Under the pieces are notes generated by a model. It was not told the origin of the DNA. It saw nothing but the letters and a program-made list of their open reading frames with translations, and ran no database searches. Below are positions 26,287 through 35,210 of a stretch of DNA of 64,000 nucleotides, in pieces. Origin of the DNA: an uncultured Streptomyces sp. (GTDB taxonomy: Bacteria > Actinomycetota > Actinomycetes > Streptomycetales > Streptomycetaceae). Location: NCBI RefSeq assembly GCF_947488945.1, contig NZ_CANLBS010000001.1, positions 248,001 through 312,000 on the forward strand, in the 5' to 3' direction. The position numbers and the translations under genes are program-made. The number at the start of each line of letters is the position of its first letter. The first letter of the stretch is position 1.

Positions 26287-27269
26287 GCGACGGACCGCGC
26301 GACCTGCCCATGACCGTCCCCGCGCCGGACCTGCCCGCGCGGGTCCGCATCCACGAGGTGGGACCGCGGGACGGGTTGCAGAACGAGAAGACCACCGTCC
26401 CGACGGAGGTGAAGGCGGAGTTCGTCCACCGGCTGGCGGCGGCCGGCCTCACCACGATCGAGGCGACCAGCTTCGTGCATCCGAAGTGGGTGCCCCAACT
26501 GGCCGACGCGGAGCGGCTGTACCCGCTGCTCGGCGACATCGGCGGGGTCTCGCTGCCCGTCCTGGTGCCGAACGAGCGCGGCCTGGACCGGGCGCTGGCG
26601 CTCGGCGCCCGGTCCGTCGCGGTGTTCGGCTCGGCCACCGAGACGTTCGCCGCCCGCAACCTGAACCGGACCGTCGACGAGTCGCTCCTGATGTTCGAGC
26701 CGGTCGTGGCCCGCGCCAAGGACGCCGGGGCGCACGTGCGCGGCTACCTCTCCATGTGCTTCGGCGACCCTTGGGAGGGTGCGGTCCCCCTGGCGCGGGT
26801 GGTCCGCGTCGCCAAGGCGCTGAAGGACCTCGGCTGCGACGAGCTGTCCCTCGGCGACACCATCGGCGTCGCCACCCCCGGCCACGTACGGGCCCTGCTC
26901 ACCGCCCTCACGGAGGCGGGCGTGCCGGTCTCCGTGATCGGCGTGCACTTCCACGACACCTACGGTCAGGCGCTCTCCAACACGCTGGCGGCGCTCCAGC
27001 AGGGGGTGACCACCGTCGACGCGTCGGCGGGCGGCCTCGGCGGCTGCCCGTACGCGAAGAGCGCGACCGGCAATCTCGCCACCGAGGATCTCGTGTGGAT
27101 GCTCGACGGTCTCGGCATCGGGACCGGAGTCGACCTCGCCGCGCTCACCGCCACCAGCGTGTGGCTCGCCGGGGAACTGGGGCGGCCGAGCCCGTCCCGC
27201 ACCGTTCGCGCCCTCGCGGGGAGCACCGACCCGGCGCCCCCGCGGACCCCGTCCCACGAGGAGCACTGA
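26283..27269 (+). CDS. hmgL: hydroxymethylglutaryl-CoA lyase
   Basis: 328 aa TIM-barrel HMGL-like enzyme. Signature motifs are [11 protein letters not shown] (about 22, metal and substrate binding), [12 protein letters not shown] (metal His pair) and [15 protein letters not shown] with the catalytic Cys255. It cleaves HMG-CoA to acetoacetate and acetyl-CoA, the last step of leucine catabolism. The ATG overlaps the stop of the biotin subunit (ATGA), so it is translationally coupled. Confidence 0.92.
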   Translation: MSDGPRDLPMTVPAPDLPARVRIHEVGPRDGLQNEKTTVPTEVKAEFVHRLAAAGLTTIEATSFVHPKWVPQLADAERLYPLLGDIGGVSLPVLVPNERGLDRALALGARSVAVFGSATETFAARNLNRTVDESLLMFEPVVARAKDAGAHVRGYLSMCFGDPWEGAVPLARVVRVAKALKDLGCDELSLGDTIGVATPGHVRALLTALTEAGVPVSVIGVHFHDTYGQALSNTLAALQQGVTTVDASAGGLGGCPYAKSATGNLATEDLVWMLDGLGIGTGVDLAALTATSVWLAGELGRPSPSRTVRALAGSTDPAPPRTPSHEEH

Positions 27270-27271
27270 CC

Positions 27272-28438
27272 ATGGCCCTGGACCACCGGCTGACCGCCGA
27301 GCACGAGGAACTGCGGCGCACCGTCGAGGCGTTCGCCCACGACGTGGTCGCCCCGAAGATCGGCGACTACTACGAGCGCCACGAGTTCCCGTACGAGATC
27401 GTGCGCGAGATGGGCCGGATGGGCCTGTTCGGGCTGCCGTTCCCGGAGGAGTACGGCGGCATGGGCGGCGACTACCTGGCCCTCGGGATCGCCCTGGAGG
27501 AGCTGGCCCGGGTCGACTCCTCGGTGGCGATCACCCTGGAGGCCGGCGTCTCGCTGGGCGCCATGCCGGTCCACCTGTTCGGCACCGAGGAGCAGAAGCG
27601 TCAGTGGCTGCCGAAGCTCTGTGCGGGCGAGGCGCTGGGCGCGTTCGGACTCACCGAGCCGGACGGCGGCTCCGACGCCGGCGGCACCCGCACGACGGCG
27701 GTCCTGGACGAGGCCACCGACGAGTGGATCGTCAACGGCTCCAAGTGCTTCATCACCAACTCGGGCACGGACATCACGGAGTTGGTGACCGTCACGGCGG
27801 TGACCGGCCGCAAGGAGAACGGCTCCCCGCGCATCTCCGCGATCATCGTTCCCGCCGGCACGCCCGGTTTCACGGTCGCCGCCCCGTACTCCAAGGTCGG
27901 CTGGAACGCCTCCGACACCCGCGAACTGTCCTTCTCGGACGTCCGGGTCCCCCGCGCCAACCTGCTGGGCGAGGAGGGCCGCGGCTACGCCCAGTTCCTG
28001 CGCATCCTCGACGAGGGCCGCATCGCGATCTCCGCGCTGGCCACCGGCCTCGCCCAGGGCTGCGTGGACGAGTCGGTGAAGTACGCGGGCCAGCGGCACG
28101 CCTTCGGCCGCCCGATCGGCGCCAACCAGGCCATCCAGTTCAAGATCGCCGACATGGAGACCCGCGCCCACATGGCCCGGATCGGCTGGCGCGACGCGGC
28201 CTCCCGGCTGGTGGCGGGCGAGCCGTTCAAGAAGGAGGCGGCCATCGCGAAGCTGTACTCCTCGACCGTGGCCGTCGACAACGCCCGCGACGCCACCCAG
28301 ATCCACGGCGGTTACGGCTTCATGAACGAGTACCCGGTCGCCCGCATGTGGCGCGACTCCAAGATCCTGGAGATCGGCGAGGGCACCAGCGAGGTGCAAC
28401 GCATGCTGATCGCGAGGGAGTTGGGGCTCCCGGCCTGA
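27272..28438 (+). CDS. acdH: acyl-CoA dehydrogenase, isovaleryl/branched-chain type
   Basis: 388 aa. ACAD motifs: AFGLTEPDGGSDAGGTRTTA (about 125-144), GWNASDTRELSFSDVRVP, LDEGRIAISALATGLAQ, and the C-terminal YGFMNEYPVARMWRDSKILE and GEGTSEVQRMLIARELG. It starts 2 bp after the HMG-CoA lyase stop. Position in an operon with the methylcrotonyl-CoA carboxylase and HMG-CoA lyase makes isovaleryl-CoA or branched-chain acyl-CoA the natural substrate. From memory the S. coelicolor gene at this place is acdH, linked to branched-chain amino acid degradation. Confidence 0.9.
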   Translation: MALDHRLTAEHEELRRTVEAFAHDVVAPKIGDYYERHEFPYEIVREMGRMGLFGLPFPEEYGGMGGDYLALGIALEELARVDSSVAITLEAGVSLGAMPVHLFGTEEQKRQWLPKLCAGEALGAFGLTEPDGGSDAGGTRTTAVLDEATDEWIVNGSKCFITNSGTDITELVTVTAVTGRKENGSPRISAIIVPAGTPGFTVAAPYSKVGWNASDTRELSFSDVRVPRANLLGEEGRGYAQFLRILDEGRIAISALATGLAQGCVDESVKYAGQRHAFGRPIGANQAIQFKIADMETRAHMARIGWRDAASRLVAGEPFKKEAAIAKLYSSTVAVDNARDATQIHGGYGFMNEYPVARMWRDSKILEIGEGTSEVQRMLIARELGLPA

Positions 28439-28446
28439 CGGCCCCA

Positions 28447-28486
28447 CGGGGGCGTCCGGCGGCGTCCCGCGCCCCGGACGCCCCCG
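28447..28486 (+). terminator. hairpin terminator of the leucine-catabolism operon
   Basis: Arms CGGGGGCGTCCGG (28447-28459) and CCGGACGCCCCCG (28474-28486) are perfect over 13 bp, beginning 8 bp after the acdH stop. Confidence 0.8.
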
Positions 28487-28980
28487 ACCGGGCGGCACCA
28501 CACCGTCCAGTCACCGGCCACGGGCCGCCGCCGGGCCGCACCGCGGCCGTTCACCGCCCGACTCCCGGCCGCTTTGACCCTCACGCTCCCTCGCGGGTCC
28601 CCCTCGCGCTGCCGCCGCCCTCGCCCCGGTGGCCTGAACCGCGTGCGCACCGCTCCGGGACCGGCCGAGGAACCGACCGCGCCGTACGCCCCCCGCGTTT
28701 TCGCGGACCTCCCGGATCGTCGTCGCGCGCGAGCGGCGTGACCGGTGGGACCGGTGGGAGCGACGCCCCCAGGCGCATCCGGCCGGTGCGGGGCCGTCCC
28801 GGAGACCTTCCCGGAGACCTTTTCGGCCTTCACGGACACGGACCCCCGCCACCGCCCGGACGGTGCCGCGGACGGGAGGCCCGCACGGCGGAGTCCGCCG
28901 CCGACCCACCGGGCGGTCCCGGCGCACGCCGCCCACACGCACGGGTTCCCTCTTGATCGCCCTACATTTCTCCCAGCGTT
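28487..28980. other. non-coding stretch between acdH and the 29038 gene
   Basis: About 490 bp without a credible gene on either strand: open frames here are Arg/Pro/Gly-rich shadows. CCGGTGGGA is tandemly doubled near 28741. In S. coelicolor, from memory, the desferrioxamine genes desABCD lie in this interval; nothing resembling them is present. Confidence 0.6.
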
Positions 28981-29031
28981 TGCCCGATTCCGGGCAGATT
29001 TCTTGCACAACCCGCCGCCACCACGCAGTAT
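28981..29031 (+). promoter_or_regulatory. sigma-70-type promoter with upstream palindrome, giving a leaderless transcript
   Basis: TTGCAC (29003-29008) and CAGTAT (29026-29031) are 17 bp apart. Initiation 7 nt downstream would fall on the GTG at 29038. The palindrome TGCCCG-ATTC-CGGGCA (28981-28996) sits 6 bp upstream of the -35 and may be an operator. Confidence 0.6.
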
Positions 29032-29037
29032 CAACGG

Positions 29038-29313
29038 GTGCTGGAACGCCGTACGTCTCACGACGACCTCATCGACCACCTCGTACGCTCCACCGCGCTC
29101 CCGCGCGGTGAGGCGGCCCGGGTGATCCTCGACGTGCTGGCGTACTTCGACGAGACGACCGAGGCCTTCGTCCGCCGGCGCCACCGCGAGCTGCAGTCCG
29201 GCGGCCTGGTCAACGCGGAGATCTTCGAGCGGATCGCGGACGAACTGCCGCACCGGGCGGTGGCGCCGCCGGAGCTCTCGCTCCGGCAGCTGCGCCGCAT
29301 CGTCTACGGCTGA
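29038..29313 (+). CDS. small conserved actinobacterial protein, probably leaderless
   Basis: 91 aa, GTG start: LERRTSHDDLIDHLVRST onwards, ending LSLRQLRRIVYG. It is helical and charged, with no membrane segment and no recognised domain. There is no ribosome site before the GTG, but a good promoter whose start point coincides with the GTG, which points to leaderless translation. It lies 118 bp before glmS on the same strand. Function unknown. Confidence 0.72.
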   Translation: MLERRTSHDDLIDHLVRSTALPRGEAARVILDVLAYFDETTEAFVRRRHRELQSGGLVNAEIFERIADELPHRAVAPPELSLRQLRRIVYG

Positions 29314-29431
29314 CCGTCCGCCGCCGCCGGCGGGGCCGGGCGTCCTCGACCGGGCGTCCTCGACCGGGCGGACGCCCGGGAACAGGGCGGGCACACCTCA
29401 TTTCTTGTACGTCGATGGAGGGGCAGAATCC

Positions 29432-31261
29432 ATGTGCGGAATCGTCGGGTATATCGGTAAGCGCGATGTCGCGCCGCTGCTGCTGGAAGGACTCCAGCGG
29501 CTGGAGTACCGGGGGTACGACTCGGCCGGCATCGTCGTCACCCAGAAGCCCGCGGCGGGCAAGCCCGCGGTGCTGAAGATGGTGAAGGCCAAGGGCCGGG
29601 TCCGTGAGCTGGAGGCCCGCATCCCCAAGCGGTTCGCGGGCACCACCGGCATCGCCCACACCCGCTGGGCCACGCACGGCGCGCCGAGCGACGAGAACGC
29701 CCACCCGCACATGGACGCCGAGAACAAGGTCGCGGTCGTCCACAACGGCATCATCGACAACGCCACCGAGCTGCGGGCCAAGCTCGTCGCCGACGGTGTC
29801 GTCTTCCTCTCCGAGACCGACACCGAGGTGCTGGTCCACCTGGTCGCCCGCGCCCAGGCGGAGACCCTGGAGGAGAAGGTCCGCGAGGCACTGCGCTCGG
29901 TCGAGGGCACCTACGGCATCGCGGTCATGCACGCCGACTTCAACGACCGGATCGTGGTGGCCCGCAACGGCTCGCCGGTGGTCCTCGGCATCGGTGAGAA
30001 GGAGATGTTCGTCGCCTCCGACGTCGCCGCTCTCGTCGCCCACACCCGCCAGGTCGTGACGCTGGACGACGGCGAGATGGCCACCCTGAAGGCCGACGAC
30101 TTCCGTACGTACACCACGGAGGGCTCGACCACGACGGCCACGCCGACCACCGTGGAGTGGGAGGCCGAGTCGTACGACATGGGCGGCCACGACACGTACA
30201 TGCACAAGGAGATCTCCGAGCAGGCCGACGCCGTGGACCGCGCGCTGCGCGGCCGGATCGACGACCGGTTCTCCACCGTGCACCTCGGCGGCCTCAACCT
30301 CGACGCCCGCGAGGCGCGCGGGGTGCGCCGGATCAAGATCCTCGGCTGCGGCACCTCCTACCACGCGGGCCAGATCGGCGCGCAGCTCATCGAGGAGCTG
30401 GCCCGCATCCCCGCGGACGCCGAGCCCGCCTCGGAGTTCCGCTACCGCAACCCGGTGGTCGACCCCGACACCCTGTACGTCGCGGTGTCGCAGTCCGGCG
30501 AGACCTACGACGTGCTCGCCGCCGTCCAGGAGCTCAAGCGCAAGGGCGCCCGGGTGCTGGGCATCGTCAACGTGGTCGGCTCCGCCATCGCCCGCGAGGC
30601 GGACGGCGGCACCTATGTGCACGCCGGCCCCGAGGTCTGCGTCGTCTCCACCAAGTGCTTCACCAACACGGTGGTCTCCTTCGCACTGCTCGCCCTGCAC
30701 CTCGGCCGCATCCGGGACCTGTCGGTCGCGGACGGCAAGCGGATCATCGACGGGCTGCGCAGGCTGCCCGCGCAGATCAGCGAGATCCTGGCGGGCGAGG
30801 ACGAGATCAAGCGGCTCGCCGCCGAGTACGCGGACGCCAAGTCGATGATGTTCATCGGCCGGGTGCGCGGCTACCCGGTGGCCCGCGAGGCGTCGCTGAA
30901 GCTCAAGGAGGTCTCGTACATCCATGCGGAGGCCTACCCGGCCTCGGAGCTGAAGCACGGACCGCTGGCGCTGATCGAGCCCGCGATGCCGACCGTGGCG
31001 ATCGTGCCGGACGACGACCTGCTGGAGAAGAACCGGGCGGCGCTGGAGGAGATCAAGGCCCGCCGGGGCCGCATCCTGGCGGTCGCCCACCAGGTGCAGG
31101 AGAAGGCGGACCACACCATCGTCGTCCCGAAGAACGAGGACGAGCTGGACCCGATCCTGATGGGCATCCCGCTCCAGCTCTTCGCCTACCACACGGCGCT
31201 GGCGCTGGGCCGGGACATCGACAAGCCGCGGAACCTCGCGAAGTCCGTCACGGTCGAGTAG
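29432..31261 (+). CDS. glmS: glutamine-fructose-6-phosphate aminotransferase (isomerizing)
   Basis: 609 aa, full length. It starts MCGIVGYIGKRDVAPLLLEG with the nucleophile Cys right after Met (N-terminal glutamine amidotransferase), has RWATHGAPSDENAHPH, and then two SIS domains (ILGCGTSYHAGQIGAQLIEE, SQSGETYDVLAAV, ALKLKEVSYIHAEAY-type region). The C-terminus KPRNLAKSVTVE is the GlmS signature. It makes glucosamine-6-phosphate for cell wall precursors. The ATG is preceded by GGAGGGG. A 16-bp hairpin follows. Streptomyces often have a second glmS; this is probably that adpA-linked copy. No glmS ribozyme-like leader was evident. Confidence 0.95.
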   Translation: MCGIVGYIGKRDVAPLLLEGLQRLEYRGYDSAGIVVTQKPAAGKPAVLKMVKAKGRVRELEARIPKRFAGTTGIAHTRWATHGAPSDENAHPHMDAENKVAVVHNGIIDNATELRAKLVADGVVFLSETDTEVLVHLVARAQAETLEEKVREALRSVEGTYGIAVMHADFNDRIVVARNGSPVVLGIGEKEMFVASDVAALVAHTRQVVTLDDGEMATLKADDFRTYTTEGSTTTATPTTVEWEAESYDMGGHDTYMHKEISEQADAVDRALRGRIDDRFSTVHLGGLNLDAREARGVRRIKILGCGTSYHAGQIGAQLIEELARIPADAEPASEFRYRNPVVDPDTLYVAVSQSGETYDVLAAVQELKRKGARVLGIVNVVGSAIAREADGGTYVHAGPEVCVVSTKCFTNTVVSFALLALHLGRIRDLSVADGKRIIDGLRRLPAQISEILAGEDEIKRLAAEYADAKSMMFIGRVRGYPVAREASLKLKEVSYIHAEAYPASELKHGPLALIEPAMPTVAIVPDDDLLEKNRAALEEIKARRGRILAVAHQVQEKADHTIVVPKNEDELDPILMGIPLQLFAYHTALALGRDIDKPRNLAKSVTVE

Positions 31262-31293
31262 CCCGGCCGCCGGGGCCGTGTCCCGGCACCGAC

Positions 31294-31334
31294 GAGCGGG
31301 TGCTGCCCCTGGGGACGGGGGGCAGCACCCGCTC
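31294..31334 (+). terminator. glmS terminator, 16-bp perfect stem
   Basis: Arms GAGCGGGTGCTGCCCC (31294-31309) and GGGGCAGCACCCGCTC (31319-31334) with a 9-nt loop, 32 bp after the glmS stop. It may also serve the converging stress-protein gene. Confidence 0.88.
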
Positions 31335-31487
31335 CGGCAGTCGCGGGGCGGGGGTCGCGCGGCGCACCCTCGTGTGTCGCGCGGCGTGCCCGATCCGGTT
31401 CAAGAATACGCCTGCTGACGGGTCGTCAGTCCGCACGTGCGGCGCGGCCACACGCGCGGCGGAGCGGGAGCGGGGTCGGGTCGGGGG

Positions 31488-32012
31488 TCAGGGGATGACG
31501 ACGACCGGCCGCTGGGCGCGGCGGGCGAGACGGCCGGCGACCGAGCCGAAGATGCGGCCGACGATGCCGTGCGTGGAGCCCACCACGATGGCGTCGGCGG
31601 CGTACTCCCGGCCGACCTCCTCCAACTCGTGGCAGATGTCCCCGCCGCGCTCCACCAGCACCCACGGCACCTCGGAGAGGTAGTCCGCGCAAGCCAGTTC
31701 GAGGCCCAGCACCTCGGTGCGGTGGTCGGGCACGTCGACGAAGACGGGCGGCTCGCAGCCCGCCCAGACGGTGGTCGGCAGACGGTTGGCGACGTGGACG
31801 ATGATCAGACCCGAGCCGGACCTCAGCGCCATGCCGATGGCATAGGCGAGGGCGCGCTCGCTGGACGTGGAGCCGTCGAAGCCGACGACCACCCCGTGCC
31901 GGAAGGCCGGATCACAGGAATGGCGTGCGTCTTCCGCCGTCAGCGGTTCCGACGACAGGGGGTCGGCGACCTGCTTGCGGTCTGCGGGTTCGGGAATTTC
32001 GTGACCGGCCAT
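31488..32012 (-). CDS. universal stress protein (single UspA domain)
   Basis: 174 aa. After a 40-residue charged leader, the UspA fold begins with GVVVGFDGSTSSERALAYAI and ends with DAIVVGSTHGIVGRIFGSVAG then SVxxRLxRxAxRPVVVIP-like VAGRLARRAQRPVVVIP. GSTHGIVGRIFGS contains the G-2x-G-9x-G(S) ATP-binding pattern. Such proteins bind ATP and act in dormancy or stress. It converges with glmS and diverges from the long adpA leader region. Confidence 0.87.
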   Translation of the reverse strand: MAGHEIPEPADRKQVADPLSSEPLTAEDARHSCDPAFRHGVVVGFDGSTSSERALAYAIGMALRSGSGLIIVHVANRLPTTVWAGCEPPVFVDVPDHRTEVLGLELACADYLSEVPWVLVERGGDICHELEEVGREYAADAIVVGSTHGIVGRIFGSVAGRLARRAQRPVVVIP

Positions 32013-32927
32013 CGGTGTCTCGGCGAAGAGAGTCCTCGTGAGGAGGGAACGGCTAGGGGAAACACGTCAACGAGCAGGGGGACTGTTGTCCGGGAATCAT
32101 CTTTCCGACCCCCTACCCCCAAGGGTACGGCGGCAAGCCTCTCCTGCCCATATCGCCGTGAAGCGTGGGCGACGCTGGAGGGAGCATGCCCCAGCGCGAG
32201 GCGTATGGCAATGCCGGTTGGGCATTACACCGAGCGACCGCGCCCCGCTCGCGCCCCCGCGCCCCGTTTTTCCGTACGGGGTGGTACGGACCATGGGGAC
32301 ACCCGGACGCACCTCGGGACGGTCCGGACCGCTCCGAGTTGGCCACCGCGCCACGCCGGCGGGGCCTTCGCGGACGGAGCCGGCCCGCGCCGTGCCCCCG
32401 GCCACTCCCGCGCGCCCCCGCCGCGTCCACGCCACATCACCGGCAGCACCCCTGCCGTACGGGCTCCGCGCCCTTTCGTGAGGTCCGCCGGGGGGCGCAC
32501 CGGGGCGGACGGAGAGCGAGGGGAAGTGCGCCGGAGCGTGACCGGATCAGGCGCACGCAACCGCTGATTTTCAGCCAACTTCACATCTGCGCCGAAACCT
32601 TGGCGATACGGCCCGCATTCGCCAGTGCCACCTGCCAGGAAGAGACCGCGCGGTACGCTTTTACCCGACACGGACGGGCCATGATCGCCGCGCGCACTTC
32701 CCTGTGCCGCTCACGCGTGGAACGCTTCGTGATCGAACGCTTCACGCCAAGTTGCCTTGTCGACATAGTGCCGGTGGGGGAACGTGTCATTTCGGGACGG
32801 TCGGACGCAGTAGATTCGATCTTGAAGATCGAGGACTGGGGACTCGTGCAGGACCGAGGGGACACGTGCAGGAGCGACAGGCCCGTAGGGACCAGGGAGA
32901 CGCGAACACCGAGGGGGGCTTAGCGTC
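32013..32927 (+). promoter_or_regulatory. long adpA upstream region (915 bp) with candidate regulatory sites
   Basis: No gene is credible here. Sites seen: on the minus strand, TGGCGTGAAG (32740-32749) fits 9 of 10 positions of the AdpA consensus TGGCSNGWWY, and could serve autorepression. TCGATCT-TGA-AGATCGA (32816-32832) is a perfect 7-bp-arm inverted repeat about 100 bp before the start, probably in the 5' leader. adpA genes are known for long, multiply regulated upstream regions. Confidence 0.6.
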
Positions 32928-34136
32928 ATGAGCCAGGACTCCGCAGCCGCGACGGAGGCCGCACGGAAACTGACCGGCCGACGGCGCCGGGAAGTCGTCG
33001 CCGTGCTGCTGTTCAGCGGCGGCCCGATCTTCGAGAGCTCGATCCCGCTCTCCGTCTTCGGGATCGACCGGCAGGACGCCGGGGTTCCCCGCTACCGCCT
33101 GCTGGTGTGCGGGGGCGAGGAAGGACCGCTGCGCACCACCGGCGGGCTCGAACTCACCGCGCCCTACGGCCTGGAGGCGATCAGCAGGGCCGGCACCGTG
33201 GTGGTGCCCGCCTGGCGGTCCATCACCTCCCCGCCCCCGGTGGAGGCGTTGGACGCGCTGCGCCGCGCCCACGAGGAGGGCGCCCGCATCATCGGCCTGT
33301 GCACCGGGGCCTTCGTGCTCGCGGCCGCCGGGCTGCTGGACGGCCGCCCCGCCACCACCCACTGGATGTACGCGCCGACGCTCGCCAAGCGCTACCCCTC
33401 GGTGCACGTCGATCCGCGCGAGCTGTTCGTCGACGACGGGGACGTCCTCACCTCGGCCGGCACCGCCGCCGGGATCGACCTCTGCCTGCACGTCGTACGC
33501 ACCGACCACGGCACGGAGGCCGCCGGGGCGCTCGCGCGCCGGCTGGTCGTCCCGCCCCGGCGCAGCGGCGGGCAGGAACGCTACCTCGACAGGTCTTTAC
33601 CCGAGGAGATCGGTTCGGACCCGCTCGCCGAGGTGGTGGCCTGGGCGCTGGAGCACCTGCACGAGCAGTTCGACGTGGAAACGCTGGCGGCCCGCGCCTA
33701 CATGAGCCGGCGCACCTTCGACCGGCGGTTCCGCTCCCTCACCGGCAGCGCCCCGCTGCAGTGGCTGATCACCCAGCGGGTGCTCCAGGCACAGCGGCTG
33801 CTGGAGACGTCGGACTACTCGGTGGACGAGGTCGCGGGTCGCTGCGGCTTCCGGTCGCCGGTCGCGCTGCGCGGGCACTTCCGCCGCCAGCTCGGCTCCT
33901 CCCCCGCCGCGTACCGGGCCGCCTACCGGGCCCGTCGTCCGGGGGCGGTGCCGGAGTCCGAGGTGCCGGTGCCCGCCCAGGGCGCGGCGGCGGTGCGGCG
34001 TCCTGCGGGGCTGGTGTCCGCCGCCTCGCAGGCGCTCTCGGGTCTGCCGGACCGGGCCGCCGGGGGCCCGGCGGGGGGTGCGGACGCCTATGCGGGCGGA
34101 CGCCCGGCACTGCCGGGTCAGCGCAGCGCCCCGTAG
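32928..34136 (+). CDS. adpA: AdpA (BldH), central regulator of development and secondary metabolism
   Basis: 402 aa. The N-terminal DJ-1/PfpI-like dimerisation domain (VVAVLLFSGGPIFESSIPLS to about 190, with GLCTGAFVLAAAGLLDGR) is followed by an AraC-type double helix-turn-helix (about 225-325: FDVETLAARAYMSRRTFDRR, then LLETSDYSVDEVAGRCGFRS). The N-terminus MSQDSAAATEAARKLTGRRR is that of Streptomyces AdpA. Codon 224 (33597-33599) is TTA, between the two domains, the known bldA-dependent codon of adpA. GAGGGGGG precedes the ATG. ornA follows after 9 bp, the conserved adpA-ornA arrangement. AdpA binds many promoters with consensus TGGCSNGWWY, including antibiotic clusters. Confidence 0.97.
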   Translation: MSQDSAAATEAARKLTGRRRREVVAVLLFSGGPIFESSIPLSVFGIDRQDAGVPRYRLLVCGGEEGPLRTTGGLELTAPYGLEAISRAGTVVVPAWRSITSPPPVEALDALRRAHEEGARIIGLCTGAFVLAAAGLLDGRPATTHWMYAPTLAKRYPSVHVDPRELFVDDGDVLTSAGTAAGIDLCLHVVRTDHGTEAAGALARRLVVPPRRSGGQERYLDRSLPEEIGSDPLAEVVAWALEHLHEQFDVETLAARAYMSRRTFDRRFRSLTGSAPLQWLITQRVLQAQRLLETSDYSVDEVAGRCGFRSPVALRGHFRRQLGSSPAAYRAAYRARRPGAVPESEVPVPAQGAAAVRRPAGLVSAASQALSGLPDRAAGGPAGGADAYAGGRPALPGQRSAP

Positions 34137-34145
34137 GGTGGGCGC

Positions 34146-34751
34146 ATGAACGACCGCATGGTGTGGATCGACTGCGAGATGACCGGGCTCTCGTTGGCGG
34201 ACGACGCACTCATCGAGGTGGCCGCACTGGTCACCGACTCGGAACTGAACGTGCTCGGCGAAGGGGTGGACATCGTGATCCGCCCGCCGGACGCGGCCCT
34301 GGAGACCATGCCCGAGGTGGTGCGGCGGATGCACACCACCTCGGGTCTCCTCGACGAGCTGGCCGGGGGCACCACCCTGGCCGACGCCGAGGCCCAGGTC
34401 CTCGCGTACGTGCGCGAACACGTGAAGGAGCCGGGCAAGGCCCCGCTGTGCGGAAACTCGGTCGGCACCGACCGCGGCTTCCTCGCGCGGGACATGCAGG
34501 CCCTGGAGGGTTACCTGCACTACCGGATCGTCGATGTGTCCTCGGTCAAGGAACTGGCCCGGCGCTGGTACCCGAGGGCGTACTTCAACAGTCCGGACAA
34601 GAACGGCAACCACCGGGCGCTGGCCGACATCCGCGAGTCCATCGCGGAGCTGCGCTACTACCGGGAGGCGATCTTCGTACCGCAGCCCGGCCCGGACTCG
34701 GACCGCGCCAAGGAGATCGCGGCCCGGCACGTGCTGCCCGCCGGCGACTGA
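34146..34751 (+). CDS. orn: oligoribonuclease
   Basis: 201 aa DEDDh 3'-5' exonuclease. Motifs: [10 protein letters not shown] (first D and E), [14 protein letters not shown] (second D), [18 protein letters not shown] (H and last D). It degrades 2-5 nt RNA and pGpG from cyclic-di-GMP turnover. The ATG is 9 nt after the adpA stop. TAGGGT (34134-34139) sits 6 nt before the ATG and no good ribosome site is present, so a leaderless transcript from an internal promoter is possible besides read-through from adpA. In S. coelicolor the gene is called ornA. Confidence 0.95.
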   Translation: MNDRMVWIDCEMTGLSLADDALIEVAALVTDSELNVLGEGVDIVIRPPDAALETMPEVVRRMHTTSGLLDELAGGTTLADAEAQVLAYVREHVKEPGKAPLCGNSVGTDRGFLARDMQALEGYLHYRIVDVSSVKELARRWYPRAYFNSPDKNGNHRALADIRESIAELRYYREAIFVPQPGPDSDRAKEIAARHVLPAGD

Positions 34752-34767
34752 CGGAACACCCGCAGGT

Positions 34768-34789
34768 CACGGGCCCGGAAGGGCCCGTG
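34768..34789 (+). terminator. terminator of orn
   Basis: CACGGGCCC-GGAA-GGGCCCGTG, 9-bp perfect stem with a GGAA tetraloop, 17 bp after the orn stop. Confidence 0.75.
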
Positions 34790-34847
34790 GACAGCGCCCG
34801 GGAAACACGTGCGCGAGCACCCCCTCGGACCCTGTACACTTTTTCTC

Positions 34848-34870
34848 GGCCGGTAAGAAAACCACCGGCC
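34848..34870. other. inverted repeat GGCCGGT-N9-ACCGGCC upstream of tRNA-His
   Basis: Perfect 7-bp arms ending 6 nt before the tRNA 5' end, in the probable tRNA leader. A TACACT hexamer at 34835 is a fair -10 for the tRNA promoter. The repeat may help 5' processing or be regulatory. Confidence 0.4.
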
Positions 34871-34875
34871 AGCGT

Positions 34876-34949
34876 GGTGGGTATAGCTCAGATGGTAGAG
34901 CACCTGGTTGTGGTCCAGGATGTCGCGGGTTCAAGTCCCGTTACTCACC
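34876..34949 (+). tRNA. tRNA-His (anticodon GTG)
   Basis: Cloverleaf by hand: acceptor GTGGGTA / TACTCAC with one G-T pair, D-arm AGCTCAGATGGTAGAGC, anticodon arm CCTGG-TTGTGGT-CCAGG with anticodon GTG, T-arm GCGGG-TTCAAGT-CCCGT. The extra G at -1 (34876) and C73 (34949) are the tRNA-His identity pair. CCA is not encoded. Confidence 0.95.
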
Positions 34950-34960
34950 CTTGATGATCA
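34940..34960. repeat. left copy of an imperfect att-like repeat at the tRNA-His 3' end
   Basis: GTTACTCACCCTTGATGATCA spans the last 10 bases of the tRNA gene and its flank. It matches 37995-38014 at 17 of 20 aligned positions with one gap; both copies run straight into a terminator hairpin. Confidence 0.4.
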
Positions 34961-34995
34961 AGGCCCGATCTGTGAAAACAGGTCGGGCCTTGATC
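34956..34995 (+). terminator. tRNA-His terminator, 18-bp stem with GAAA loop
   Basis: Arms 34956-34973 and 34978-34995 pair over 18 bp with one G-T wobble, closed by a GAAA tetraloop, 6 nt after the tRNA. Confidence 0.92.
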
Positions 34996-35210
34996 GTTCC
35001 TGGAACAGGCGGGAACACGGGAGCCCCGCACCGCACGGCAGGACCTGCGGGCCCTGCTGGGTTCGGGGCCGGCGGGCACGGACGCGTCGTCGAGTCCCCG
35101 GTCCGTCCGGGACCGCCGCCGCGCGGTGCCCCTCGCACGCGCTCAGGGGGGGCCGGGCGCCCCGGCAGGAGGGGCAGCCGTTCCGCCGGGCCTTGCATAG
35201 GATCGTCGGC

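Noticed and set aside
28441..28541. Extension of the minus-strand frame running into acdH
   Set aside because: Antisense shadow of the acyl-CoA dehydrogenase gene.
28511..29008. 165-codon minus-strand frame between acdH and the 29038 gene
   Set aside because: Arg-rich, no ribosome site, no domain, and it overlaps the terminator and promoter signals seen there.
29314..29431. glmS ribozyme or riboswitch before glmS
   Set aside because: The 118-bp gap shows no pseudoknot-like core, and the ribozyme is known from Firmicutes rather than Streptomyces.
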